Assembly (NCBI GenBank): GCA_004431415.1
Contig: QPMI01000074.1
Coordinates: 1 to 38,700 of the forward strand
Source: Cyanophora paradoxa
Lineage: Eukaryota; Glaucocystophyceae; Cyanophorales; Cyanophoraceae
DNA: 38,700 nucleotides
Direction: 5' to 3'
The first letter of the stretch is position 1. Every line of letters starts with the position of its first letter. The position numbers and the translations under genes were made by a program. The notes below the pieces were generated by a model, which had not been told where the DNA came from, ran no database searches, and saw only the letters and a program-made list of their open reading frames with translations. Positions 7,590 through 16,013 of this stretch are shown piece after piece.

Positions 7590-9917
7590 TTAATATTCAA
7601 CATCCTCTCCATTGTCTTCTTGAACCCTTGTTATCTTTCGAAGTCCAATGTAGCCCCTTGCTCTGGTTCCCTGAATTCGTTTAACCTCTGATTTCACATT
7701 GAAGATTTCCCTTACTCTCTTCATCACAGAAACACATTCAACTTTATCATCCACACTTCTGTATGATTTGTAAATGGTATCACTCGAAACAAAGTCGTTT
7801 GCATTATGGGTAACTTCGAAATTATCCCTAAGCCATTCACCAATCTTGTCATTTTCAGCTATAAAGTTTATTCCCTGCTCAATAATCGATTGAGGGGGAT
7901 TTCTTAAGATCTCTTCAACTTCTTTGTTCTTCCACATATCCAGTAATATCTTCATGTGAGCCATCTTATACTCATCATCATTGTGAAGAAGTGTGAACAG
8001 AGTTGGGTCAGCTTTCTTTTGACCAGCTTCAGGCTTCTCTCTGAATATATTATTGAATCTCTGGTATGAAAGCCTTCTTTGAATTGCAAAGTCTGGTTTA
8101 TTTATAGTCAAATTGTCATTAGTTGTAATGTAAACCTGGAACATTGGAGTGAGGATTACTGGGTCTTTGAACAAGGCTCTCACAGTCATTTCATTTCCAC
8201 CTGTGACCTCCTTAATTTTGGAAATTTGCAGTTTATCACCATCTTCAGCCTCATTACTGAATACAAGTCGCTTTCCCAGGAGTTTGGCAAGTTCAGGGGT
8301 AGCATCTGATGAGTTCTTCTTAGGTTTGGTCCAATAGGATATTTCGAGAGGGCTGTAATAAGCCCCAGATATCTGTTTGCAGTATTCCTGAACAAGTGAT
8401 TTACCATTAGCACCAGCACCAGTCCACATGTAGAACTTCTGTGATTTTGTTGATCCACTCAAAGCAATTGCAATAGATGCCAGAAGATAGTTTCGCTCTG
8501 CTGGATCATCTACAATCTCTCTATAAATCTGATTGAGATGCTCCACTTTCTTGGGGTCTACATTCTCAGTATAATCATAACCCACACTCTTGCTCACCAT
8601 GTCTTCCAGTTTACCCTTTCTGAAAGTCATAGTTGTCAGATCAAATACACCATTATCGAATCCAATTACATATGGAACTGTATCAATCTTCTCGTAAAAC
8701 TCATCATCATTTAGCAGAGGGAGCAGATCAGTCAGAAGGGATTTGCGATATCCTGATTGTTTAAGATTTTTGGCAATAGAAATTAATGTTTTCGATTTCT
8801 CTTCGAAAGCTGTTCTATTCTCTTCATCCTTCAAAGCTCTTTGACTATAATGCACAGCCCTGCCAAGGTATTGAGGGACAACAAGGCAACTAATGTCTAG
8901 GTAAATCTTTTGGTTTGTGTCATCATGCTCCCAAATCCCAGTATCAGTATTGAGTTTGAACCATGACTTTTTGGAGTATCTCCAAGTGTGTTGTAGGACC
9001 TCTTTGCACACAAGACTGACATCATAATGAGCGCCTCCAGAGCCAGCGGATTTATCAATGAGATTGAAGATATCAGATTGCATTCCAATGAAGATAAATC
9101 GTTTTTTGCAATTGCCACTGTAGCTGGACACAATATACTTTTTATCTTCCCCTTTGGCTTTCATAACATACCAGTTATTCGATTCATGTGACCCATTGCA
9201 GCATGGGCAATTGAGTCCCTTATTAGCAGCATCAAAGTTAAAGCCCAGTTCAGTTTTAGAGATTATATTGGGATGCATAAAGCCCATATCCACCAGCTCT
9301 TTCATAATACTCTTTTCCAATTCATCATGTGAGGTAGCATTAGCAGTATACTCACTCTTATAGATATAGTTGTCTATAATCCACTTTTTGAACTCATCAG
9401 TAGGCTCATTGAAATCACAGGTATCATCCCATGGGGCAATCACCCAAGTCTTGTTCACACTAGGACAAACATTGATCAATCCAGAAGTTCCAGTTCCAGT
9501 GATTGTTTTCAGGTCAACCTTTTCAAAGCCTTTAAAGCCTGGAGCCTTATCGGTGATTTTGAGTTTATTGAACTCCTCAGGTCGTTTAAAGTAGACATGA
9601 TAGCCTTTTTTAGTTTTTGCCATGGGTTGATTGGCATCAAAGTCATCAGGAAACATATCTCGGAATTTCTCAAAGTCCTCCTCATCATCAAAGTCAATAA
9701 CCATCATGTTGTCTGAGAGCAGAATGCCCCAAGATACATACTGATTAGTTGCCAGCGCTTCCTCATACTTTTCCCAGGACCAAGCACCTCCCTTATGCTT
9801 GAAAACTGGGTCTTTGCTGTCAGGTTTCACTGGGATAATCATGTTTTTGGCAAGTTCCTCATCAGAACGAAGCCAGTTAGCGAGCGATTTAATTAACTTG
9901 GTCTGTTTGGCGTTCAT
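7590..9917 (-). CDS. Primase-polymerase / superfamily 3 helicase (D5-like)
   Basis: 775 residues. The N-terminal part is an archaeo-eukaryotic-type primase-polymerase: Val-Ile-Asp-Phe-Asp with Asp75 and Asp77, Gly-Tyr-His-Val-Tyr-Phe with His107, and a Gly-Thr-Gly-Thr-Ser-Gly-Leu stretch near 141-147. A cysteine cluster at 237-240 and Cys270 may bind zinc. A D5_N-like region with Asp-Asn-Gly-Val-Phe-Asp-Leu is at about 421-427. The SF3 helicase follows: Walker A Gly-Ala-Gly-Ala-Asn-Gly-Lys-Ser (500-507), a Walker B-like Leu-Val-Phe-Ser-Asn-Glu (551-556), sensor Thr-Asn (599-600) and Arg-Arg at 614-615. It should prime and unwind the element's DNA. The ATG at 9915-9917 lies about 30 bp from a strong TATA box. 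Polintons usually rely on PolB alone, so this gene beside an intact PolB is notable. Confidence 0.88.
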   Translation of the reverse strand: MNAKQTKLIKSLANWLRSDEELAKNMIIPVKPDSKDPVFKHKGGAWSWEKYEEALATNQYVSWGILLSDNMMVIDFDDEEDFEKFRDMFPDDFDANQPMAKTKKGYHVYFKRPEEFNKLKITDKAPGFKGFEKVDLKTITGTGTSGLINVCPSVNKTWVIAPWDDTCDFNEPTDEFKKWIIDNYIYKSEYTANATSHDELEKSIMKELVDMGFMHPNIISKTELGFNFDAANKGLNCPCCNGSHESNNWYVMKAKGEDKKYIVSSYSGNCKKRFIFIGMQSDIFNLIDKSAGSGGAHYDVSLVCKEVLQHTWRYSKKSWFKLNTDTGIWEHDDTNQKIYLDISCLVVPQYLGRAVHYSQRALKDEENRTAFEEKSKTLISIAKNLKQSGYRKSLLTDLLPLLNDDEFYEKIDTVPYVIGFDNGVFDLTTMTFRKGKLEDMVSKSVGYDYTENVDPKKVEHLNQIYREIVDDPAERNYLLASIAIALSGSTKSQKFYMWTGAGANGKSLVQEYCKQISGAYYSPLEISYWTKPKKNSSDATPELAKLLGKRLVFSNEAEDGDKLQISKIKEVTGGNEMTVRALFKDPVILTPMFQVYITTNDNLTINKPDFAIQRRLSYQRFNNIFREKPEAGQKKADPTLFTLLHNDDEYKMAHMKILLDMWKNKEVEEILRNPPQSIIEQGINFIAENDKIGEWLRDNFEVTHNANDFVSSDTIYKSYRSVDDKVECVSVMKRVREIFNVKSEVKRIQGTRARGYIGLRKITRVQEDNGEDVEY

Positions 9918-9936
9918 TTTCAGCGATCGGGGTCCC

Positions 9937-9966
9937 TTTTATATATATAGAAGATTTTTCTTTAAG
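9937..9966 (-). promoter_or_regulatory. TATA-type promoter of the helicase gene
   Basis: Read leftward, CTTAAAGAA is followed about 10 bp later by CTATATATATAAAAGGG, about 20-30 bp before the ATG. The same two-part layout precedes the leftward genes starting at 10383 and 10757, which suggests a common early-type promoter. Confidence 0.6.
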
Positions 9967-10096
9967 TAGTTTTGGGTCCCCCAATCATTTTTTGTTGGAA
10001 ATCGAGAAAGTATCCCTACGAAATTTATCCACATGATATATCGAGTGGTTCAGATACAAAAACGATAAAGTAGTATTTCAGCGAATAAACAGCATA

Positions 10097-10120
10097 TCCC
10101 AGCCTAGTAATATGCTGGGA
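10097..10120 (-). terminator. Hairpin 3' of the leftward basic-protein gene
   Basis: TCCCAGC (97-103) and GCTGGGA (114-120) form a 7-bp stem with a 10-nt loop, 9 bp beyond the stop codon of the leftward gene at 10129. Several giant viruses and virophages end mRNAs at such hairpins, so a 3'-end signal is plausible. Confidence 0.4.
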
Positions 10121-10128
10121 AAAATAAT

Positions 10129-10383
10129 TTAGACATGTTTCAATTTTCTCCCTCGATTTGAGTAAGGGACATCATACAAATACTTGACAAAGCAGACTGC
10201 ATTGGCTGCATACTTTCGCTGACATGAACTTGCTATTTTCATTGCTCTATAGGTATCATCGGTTTGATATAGATCTCTAAGCTGTGTGGCTATTTTTTCG
10301 TTAAACTTTTTGATTTGAGCCTTACCTTTTTCAGTTTGCTGGTATCTCTTCATAGCTCTCTTCTGGGCTTCACTGAGTGGCAT
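10129..10383 (-). CDS. Small basic DNA-binding-like protein
   Basis: 84 residues, rich in Lys, Arg and Gln, starting Pro-Leu-Ser-Glu-Ala-Gln-Lys-Arg-Ala-Met-Lys-Arg-Tyr and ending Asn-Arg-Gly-Arg-Lys-Leu-Lys. The end resembles an AT-hook core, though the Pro after Arg-Gly-Arg is replaced by Lys. The N-terminus resembles the basic helix of the protein at 6809-7054 (Met-Gln-Lys-Arg-Tyr), so the two may be diverged relatives. The ATG at 10381-10383 has a TATA-type promoter just upstream. A role in binding the AT-rich element DNA is an inference. Confidence 0.55.
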   Translation of the reverse strand: MPLSEAQKRAMKRYQQTEKGKAQIKKFNEKIATQLRDLYQTDDTYRAMKIASSCQRKYAANAVCFVKYLYDVPYSNRGRKLKHV

Positions 10384-10400
10384 TTTTCCTCTGTCTCTCT

Positions 10401-10426
10401 TAATATATATAGAGAATTCTTTAAAT
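10401..10426 (-). promoter_or_regulatory. TATA-type promoter of the 84-residue protein gene
   Basis: Leftward reading TTTAAAGAATTCTCTATATATATTA, about 18-43 bp before the ATG. It shares the TTAAAGAA box and the CTATATATAT box with the promoters at 9937 and 10774. Confidence 0.55.
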
Positions 10427-10439
10427 CATTTTTTGTTGC

Positions 10440-10757
10440 TCAGCCAAATGTAATTGTTTCCACATCACATGCATTGTAGTCCAGAATGTTGAACAAGGTG
10501 AACTCTGGATACTGTAATGTGTTTCTACAGAATGGGCATTTTGTATTCCCGACTATTTCCTCTTGCTGTTTCATACACCCTATACAGATTGTCTTGAAGC
10601 ATTGATCACATACAAACTGATCATAGCTAGTCTCATCACATTTACATAAACTGCATAGAATTCGTTTATATTCTGAGTTTTCACAGGTTTCATTTCTTTC
10701 TCTAATGTTTCTCAGGATTGCTGGAATATTAAGCGTTCTTTGACTCTCTTGGTTCAT
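10440..10757 (-). CDS. RING-like zinc-finger protein 1
   Basis: 105 residues from the ATG at 10755-10757; the frame is open further upstream but only through the TATA box. The C-terminal half holds eight cysteines in RING-like spacing: Cys-Ser-Leu-Cys, Cys-Asp-Gln-Cys, Cys-Ile-Gly-Cys and Cys-Pro-Phe-Cys. All ligands are cysteine, with no histidine. RING domains usually recruit E2 ubiquitin-conjugating enzymes, and viral examples alter host ubiquitination. The gene at 10800-11045 encodes a shorter protein with the same cysteine pattern and the same Cys-Phe-Lys core, so this is a tandem duplication. A ubiquitin ligase role is inferred from the domain. Confidence 0.65.
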   Translation of the reverse strand: MNQESQRTLNIPAILRNIRERNETCENSEYKRILCSLCKCDETSYDQFVCDQCFKTICIGCMKQQEEIVGNTKCPFCRNTLQYPEFTLFNILDYNACDVETITFG

Positions 10758-10773
10758 TTTTGCTATTTGTCTT

Positions 10774-10804
10774 CTATATATATACAAGATAAAAATTCTT
10801 TAAG
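10774..10804 (-). promoter_or_regulatory. TATA-type promoter of RING-like protein 1
   Basis: Leftward reading CTTAAAGAATTTTTATCTTG followed at once by TATATATATAG, about 17-47 bp before the ATG. It overlaps the last codons of the upstream RING-like gene, whose stop is at 10800. It is the third instance of the TTAAAGAA plus TATATATA layout. Confidence 0.55.
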
Positions 10805-11045
10805 TAATACTCATTTTTTTGTGGATATCGAAATCGTTCCTACAATATGGACAATTGTATTCACCCATGGTTTTGGTGATGTTTGACACACAATTATCAC
10901 AAACTGATTTAAAACATCTGCAACAAACATGTGTCATTTGCTCTCCAAAAGCCACAGAGCAGATATTACAGACCCCATCATGATTGCGCTTAATCTTTTC
11001 CAATAACTCTTTCTTAAAGTCTTTTGAAGATTTTTGACGATCCAT
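10800..11045 (-). CDS. RING-like zinc-finger protein 2
   Basis: 81 residues. Cysteines are arranged as Cys-Asn-Ile-Cys, Cys-Cys-Arg-Cys, Cys-Asp-Asn-Cys and Cys-Pro-Tyr-Cys, matching the all-cysteine RING-like pattern of the downstream neighbour. The Cys-Phe-Lys-Ser-Val-Cys core corresponds to Cys-Phe-Lys-Thr-Ile-Cys there. The N-terminus is a basic helix. The gene shares its upstream region with the divergent PolB gene; only 94 bp separate the two start codons. A C-terminal zinc-binding role is firm, a ligase role is inferred. Confidence 0.6.
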   Translation of the reverse strand: MDRQKSSKDFKKELLEKIKRNHDGVCNICSVAFGEQMTHVCCRCFKSVCDNCVSNITKTMGEYNCPYCRNDFDIHKKMSIT

Positions 11046-11119
11046 TTTATTCTTTACATTTAATTATAATCATTTTTTATATGCGTTTGGAATATCCCCA
11101 TTTAAAACCTCTCCTTTTA

Positions 11120-11140
11120 TTAGGAACAAGTTAGGAACAA
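11120..11140 (+). promoter_or_regulatory. Duplicated leader motif before PolB
   Basis: TTAGGAACAA occurs twice with one base between, the second copy ending in the PolB start codon. The preceding TTTATTAGGAACA resembles leaders of the ATPase gene (TTTATTTAGGAAGA) and of the gene at 6553 (TTTATTAGAGACA), so TTTATTAG-R-R-A may be a rightward-gene initiation or promoter element. Confidence 0.4.
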
Positions 11141-14100
11141 TGCCCCGAATTAGCAACAGACTCATTAGAGAGAAGAAATGGGAACTTATGGGATTACTGG
11201 GAACACTGTATGCAGCCCATGAAATCACAGAGGCTGAATATGACCGGGAAATCGGATTTATTTCAAGGGGCAGACCCACTTTAGCAAAATTAACCAGAAA
11301 AGCCAATAACCTCTATGACAAAGTTGAGACTCTTGATGAATTGGATCGCCTGAGGCAAATAGAACCAGAGGCAGAAGATGGAACAGCTATGAATGAATTA
11401 TATCGCTGGCTCACTTACAGAGCCAGAAGGGAAGTTGTTGTAGATGTGATTGAATATTTAGATAGAATTGCAACCTCTCTTCCAAAACGTTTAAGAGACA
11501 GTCTAGATCAATTCAGGGCAATCAAGGTTCGCTTATCGTTTATCTGCAAGTTCGTAAAAGTCAGCAATCCACAGGTTTGGATATCGAAATACATTTACAG
11601 CGATTATTTTGTATTAACCAAATCGAGAAATATTCGAACTGAGCTGAATAAAGCAGCCCAAATGTGTCAGGAACAGATGAATTTTGTTGATAGCTATCGA
11701 TTGGAGAGAATCGAAATGCTTAGAGTTGCTATTATGAGTTATGCTCCAACTGGTGGTTGCTATGTTAAAACACCAGAATCAATTGCAGCTAAGAAAGCCA
11801 CAGTGAATATTCGAAATATTGATGATTCTTGCTTCGAAAATGCCATTTTGGCATGGATCCATAGGAAAGATGTAAATTCCCACAAGAGAAGTGAGCTTAC
11901 ACAATATCGCAAATGGAAATACTCACCAACCACATACAATCCTTTGGCTCTCAATTTCGACAATATCCCATTCCCTGTTCCTTGTGATGCTGAAATCATT
12001 GATAAATTCGAAGCTCAAAATGCAGGCATTAGCATAAACATCTTTGGAATGGATGGAGATGTTATATATCCACTGCATCAATCCAGCAACCCAGGCAGAA
12101 AGCAAAAGATTAATCTCATGCTCATTCATGATGATGAAGGGAATGGTCACTATATTACAATCATGTCCCTTTCAAGACTTCTCAGAGTTGCCCTTGATAA
12201 AACCAAGGATCAAAAGTTACACTACTGTGACACATGCTTATCTCGATTCAGGTCTGAGGCTAAACTCACTGCTCATGTGGACTCAAACAGATGCATTGAT
12301 TGGAGACTCTCAAAGGGAGTCACCCCTAAACCTGAGACCACAATAGAGTTTGGACTCAAAAACCTTAGGAAAACTGTTTGGCTTCCTGTTGTGGTCTACT
12401 GCAAGATTGAACATAGAAGCATCCCCATTGATGCATCGAAATCCAAGAGGGAAGTCTCAGCAGTCAACCTGAGAGTAGTCACTGGGGCAGATGTTCAAGA
12501 TTTTCGATTTGAGGGGCAGGATCCAATGGGAGGTCTGTTTGAATGCTTGGAGTCCAAAGCAAGAGAACTAATCGATTTCCTGTTCACCAATATTCCTATG
12601 AATGAACTCACAGATGAGCAGAAAGCAATTTACAGAGCTACAAAACACTGTTACCTTTGCAGTGAGAGATTCACTAAGGAGAACTTTAAATGCAGAGATC
12701 ATGATCACCACACAGGTCAGTACATTGCTCCTGCTTGCAGAAACTGCAATCTCCATAGGAGAATCTCAAAGCAAACCAAAGTAGCAGTGGTTGTTGACCA
12801 AATGGATGATTGTGGGTCATTCATTTTCAGAAAAATAGCAGGTTTGGGAGATAAAAAGCGAATCGAAATCCTTTCGAAAAACTTTGATCAATACCTTTCA
12901 TTGCAATGGGGTCTTTACAAGTTCATTGATGCAAGCAATTTCATGGATTTTGGAGCTGCTGATGTAGATGAGTTAATGAACAAATTCCAAGCCTTCAGAA
13001 GGCTTTCACACTCAGTATATGGACTTGACCCAGTTCATTATGTATCTGCACCTGGGTTATCTTGGGATGCTATGCTTAGGACCACCAAGGCAAAAATAGA
13101 GCTTATAAGTGATGTAGAGCAATACGAATTTGTTGAGAGGGGAATCAGGGGTGGCTTTGCAACAATGCCTTGTAGGTATGCTGAGGCTGATGGTGAGAAC
13201 TCCCATATAATGCTGTTTGATGCTAACAACTTATATGGCTACTGTTTGAGCCAGCCAATCCCAGTTGGTGATTTTAGATGGGAGACCGAATTCAACCCAC
13301 AAGATAACAGATCCAGTTTCCTGGAAGTTGATCTGGATTACCCAATTAGGCTATATCTAGACCACAGTGATTTCCCTCTAATTATTAACAAGAAAATAGT
13401 AGAATATGCAGAATTATCACAATATCAAAAGAGCCTATTGGATCTCTCAGGAGAAGAGCTTGATAAGACCCCTAAGCTAACTGCAACCTTTGGTTCTGTG
13501 GAAAACTATGTGATTTCTGAGCCTCTTCTGCAATATCTGTTGGACAAAGGGGTGAAATTAAAGAAAGTTCACAGGGTCCTATCATTTACTGTGGCTCCTG
13601 TAATGAAACCCTACATTGAGCTGAACACTGAGATGAGAAGGAAAGCAGTGAATAAATTCGAGGCTGATTTCTATAAACTCATGAATAACTCAATCTATGG
13701 GAAATGCATTGAATCTTGCAGAGGTAGATCTGTGGTTAAGATTGCAAACAGTGAGAAACTATTTATGAAATATGCAGCTTCCCCATTGGTGAAATCAACA
13801 AGCCCCATAAACGAAAAAGCAGTTGCCTTTGAGTTTTACACAAAGCATGTGAAACTAGATAAGCCTGTTGCAATTGGGGCTTATGTTTTGGATGCAGCCA
13901 AACTGCATAATTACCAGTTCTTCTATGATACTATAAGGTCCCAATGGTCCAAAGCCAAATTACTGTTCCATGATACTGATTCCTTTTGTCTATATATCGA
14001 ATCTAAGACCTTACAAAAAGATATAGACAATAAATCCTTTAATCTGGACTTAGGGGGATCTAACAGAATGACCCCAGGTAAATACAAAAATGAGATGCCA

Positions 14101-14385
14101 GGTTCTGCAATTCTGGAGTATGTAGGTCTGAGAGCCAAAGTTTACAGTTTCAGAACTGCTGAGATTGAGAGAAGTAAGCTCTCTGGGACTTCTACTGAGG
14201 AACTCCAATTTAATGATTTTAAGCAGTGTTTATTTGCAGGTATCAGCAAGACTGTGACTGCAAAGCAAAAGAGAAGGGCAGATCACACAATAATAGATAC
14301 TGTGAGTAGAAGAGTTGCCCTAAACTGCTTTGATGCAAAGAGATACATCTTACCAGATGGTATTAATTCTGTTCCTTTTAATTAA
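11140..14385 (+). CDS. polB: Protein-primed-type family B DNA polymerase (PolB)
   Basis: 1081 residues. The polymerase motifs are intact: motif A Asp-Ala-Asn-Asn-Leu-Tyr-Gly (694-700), motif B Lys846-Leu-Met-Asn-Asn-Ser-Ile-Tyr-Gly854, and motif C Asp-Thr-Asp-Ser (945-948). Upstream lies a Polinton-type N-terminal region with Asn-Ile-Asp-Asp-Ser-Cys-Phe (226-232), a C2H2-like finger (Cys363, Cys366, His379, Cys385) and an endonuclease VII-like zinc/HNH segment (Cys504, Cys507, Asp520-His-Asp-His-His524, Cys533, Cys536). The 3'-5' exonuclease part looks degenerate. The usual Asp-x-Glu of motif I is Lys-Ile-Glu at 422-424, and the usual His-Asn-x-x-Gly-Tyr-Asp of motif II reads Val-Asp-Gln-Met-Asp-Asp-Cys near 552-558. 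Leu-Asp-Pro and Ala-Pro-Gly-Leu-Ser-Trp-Asp-Ala (637-644) are conserved. The protein copies the element's linear genome; the integrase gene follows after 3 nt. Confidence 0.92.
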   Translation: MPRISNRLIREKKWELMGLLGTLYAAHEITEAEYDREIGFISRGRPTLAKLTRKANNLYDKVETLDELDRLRQIEPEAEDGTAMNELYRWLTYRARREVVVDVIEYLDRIATSLPKRLRDSLDQFRAIKVRLSFICKFVKVSNPQVWISKYIYSDYFVLTKSRNIRTELNKAAQMCQEQMNFVDSYRLERIEMLRVAIMSYAPTGGCYVKTPESIAAKKATVNIRNIDDSCFENAILAWIHRKDVNSHKRSELTQYRKWKYSPTTYNPLALNFDNIPFPVPCDAEIIDKFEAQNAGISINIFGMDGDVIYPLHQSSNPGRKQKINLMLIHDDEGNGHYITIMSLSRLLRVALDKTKDQKLHYCDTCLSRFRSEAKLTAHVDSNRCIDWRLSKGVTPKPETTIEFGLKNLRKTVWLPVVVYCKIEHRSIPIDASKSKREVSAVNLRVVTGADVQDFRFEGQDPMGGLFECLESKARELIDFLFTNIPMNELTDEQKAIYRATKHCYLCSERFTKENFKCRDHDHHTGQYIAPACRNCNLHRRISKQTKVAVVVDQMDDCGSFIFRKIAGLGDKKRIEILSKNFDQYLSLQWGLYKFIDASNFMDFGAADVDELMNKFQAFRRLSHSVYGLDPVHYVSAPGLSWDAMLRTTKAKIELISDVEQYEFVERGIRGGFATMPCRYAEADGENSHIMLFDANNLYGYCLSQPIPVGDFRWETEFNPQDNRSSFLEVDLDYPIRLYLDHSDFPLIINKKIVEYAELSQYQKSLLDLSGEELDKTPKLTATFGSVENYVISEPLLQYLLDKGVKLKKVHRVLSFTVAPVMKPYIELNTEMRRKAVNKFEADFYKLMNNSIYGKCIESCRGRSVVKIANSEKLFMKYAASPLVKSTSPINEKAVAFEFYTKHVKLDKPVAIGAYVLDAAKLHNYQFFYDTIRSQWSKAKLLFHDTDSFCLYIESKTLQKDIDNKSFNLDLGGSNRMTPGKYKNEMPGSAILEYVGLRAKVYSFRTAEIERSKLSGTSTEELQFNDFKQCLFAGISKTVTAKQKRRADHTIIDTVSRRVALNCFDAKRYILPDGINSVPFN

Positions 14386-14388
14386 GAG

Positions 14389-15774
14389 ATGCCAGCAACT
14401 GGAAGAATAGTTAGGAGAACCACTGAGCAACTACAAGGTAACCTACTGCCTATCACAGTTCCAAAGGAGGAAAAAGAGGAATCTCGAATTATTAAAAAGT
14501 CTGAAATGAAAGAGCTTGTCCCTGTAGAGATCCCAGTTGCTATTGCAGTGAAAGAAACAAGCAAGATTGCCAAGAGATTCTATGATGTGAGAACTGGTTA
14601 CAAAGGGCTTCAAGCTATGAGGGCTGAGTTACCTGATGAATCCTATAAGCAATTGCAAGAGTTCTATAAAAAACAAGAGGTAGTTCAGATCAATGCACCT
14701 GCTATATCTAGGAAGAGAGATCCCATGGTCCCAATAAGGCAACCCCTTGATACCTATGTGATTGATTTGCTCTTTTTCCCAGCTTATAAGAAACAAAACA
14801 ATGGCTATGATACCTTTATGACTGCAATGGAATCAACACTGAGAACTGGGTATATCATACCTATAAGAGATAAATCAGCTCTCACTACATTAGCTGCATT
14901 TAAACAGCTTGAGATGAGAGTGGCAAGACCCATAGTAAAGGTTCAATCAGATGCTGGGAGTGAATTCCAAAATCGAATATTCCAGGAGTATTTATCTAGT
15001 AAATACATAGAACACCAAGTGAGTGGAACTGCTGACCATAGGAGCCAAGGTCGAATTGAAGCCTTTAACAAGCAGATTAAGAGACTGATCACAAACTACT
15101 GCATAGCCAATAACACAGCTAGATTCTTTGATGTGTTGGGTGATATTGAGTTTAATTACAATAATACAGTTCACTCAGCTACTAAGCTGAAGCCAGGTGA
15201 AACTACAGAGGAGCATTACAGGTATATAGTGGGATTAGAAGATGAAAGATTCAAGAAATCAATAGCTTATCTTGATACCATGCAGCCTGGCATGTTTGTT
15301 AGAGTGAAAGTTGAGAAGAACCCCTTTGCTAAACAGGGTAACAATTGGTCTAGGATGGTTTACACTGTTGATAGTAGGGAAGGCTTTAAGTTTAAGCTGA
15401 GGAGTCCCACTGGTGAGATCATAGAAAACAGGTTTGCTTTCCATGAGCTGTTGCCTGTGAATGCAGTTGAGTATCTGGAAACCCCTACAGTGGATGCCTT
15501 AGAGCAAGCTAAAGAGGAAGCTAGGGTTGATGCTGCTATAAGGAGAGAAGGCATAGAAGCTGCTAATGAAGTCCCAGATAAGTTTTTGATAGAGGCTAGA
15601 AAGGAGAAGACTGGCAAAGTTAACAGGGAACTCAAAAAGCTCACCATAGCAGGGACACAGAAACTTTCAGAAGTGAATAGCCAGAGATGGTATAATGACT
15701 TTCAGACTACTAAGGAGTCATATACAGCCCCTAAACCTCAAAGAACACTAAGAGAAAGGACCAAAACTAGCTAG
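14389..15774 (+). CDS. Retroviral-type (rve, DDE) integrase
   Basis: 461 residues. The catalytic triad is complete: Asp126 (Tyr-Val-Ile-Asp), Asp188 (Gln-Ser-Asp-Ala-Gly-Ser-Glu-Phe) and Glu224 (Gly-Arg-Ile-Glu), with spacing D-x61-D-x35-E. It inserts the element's ends into host DNA. The C-terminal part (about 300-360) has an SH3-like beta-barrel pattern as in retroelement integrases. The last 100 residues are a charged helical tail, and I see no chromodomain. The N-terminal zinc motif (HHCC) is not evident in residues 1-110. The start is 3 nt after the PolB stop, so translation from a shared mRNA by reinitiation is possible. Codon use and AT content match the PolB gene. Confidence 0.9.
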   Translation: MPATGRIVRRTTEQLQGNLLPITVPKEEKEESRIIKKSEMKELVPVEIPVAIAVKETSKIAKRFYDVRTGYKGLQAMRAELPDESYKQLQEFYKKQEVVQINAPAISRKRDPMVPIRQPLDTYVIDLLFFPAYKKQNNGYDTFMTAMESTLRTGYIIPIRDKSALTTLAAFKQLEMRVARPIVKVQSDAGSEFQNRIFQEYLSSKYIEHQVSGTADHRSQGRIEAFNKQIKRLITNYCIANNTARFFDVLGDIEFNYNNTVHSATKLKPGETTEEHYRYIVGLEDERFKKSIAYLDTMQPGMFVRVKVEKNPFAKQGNNWSRMVYTVDSREGFKFKLRSPTGEIIENRFAFHELLPVNAVEYLETPTVDALEQAKEEARVDAAIRREGIEAANEVPDKFLIEARKEKTGKVNRELKKLTIAGTQKLSEVNSQRWYNDFQTTKESYTAPKPQRTLRERTKTS

Positions 15775-16013
15775 TTTGCTAGGCAAAAACTCGTTTTTTC
15801 CAAATATATGTATGACTGATATACATATATGCATATGATGTACACATAGTCTTGTAGATCTTATCAAGCGCTTCACAACGCTATGCAGAACGTTGCGTGG
15901 CGATGATCTGGTGATGAGATACAAGCGTTTGAAGATGCCGACAATCGAAAACCCGAAACTTCGGCGAAACTTCGGCGAAATGTTTTATTATTTATGGTAA
16001 TCGATTTCATTTA
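15775..16013. other. Non-coding stretch between integrase and tandem array
   Basis: No gene seen. It contains palindrome-rich TATATGTA/TACATATA sequences (about 15804-15850) and a tandem direct repeat of ACTTCGGCGAA at about 15958-15980. Confidence 0.6.
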
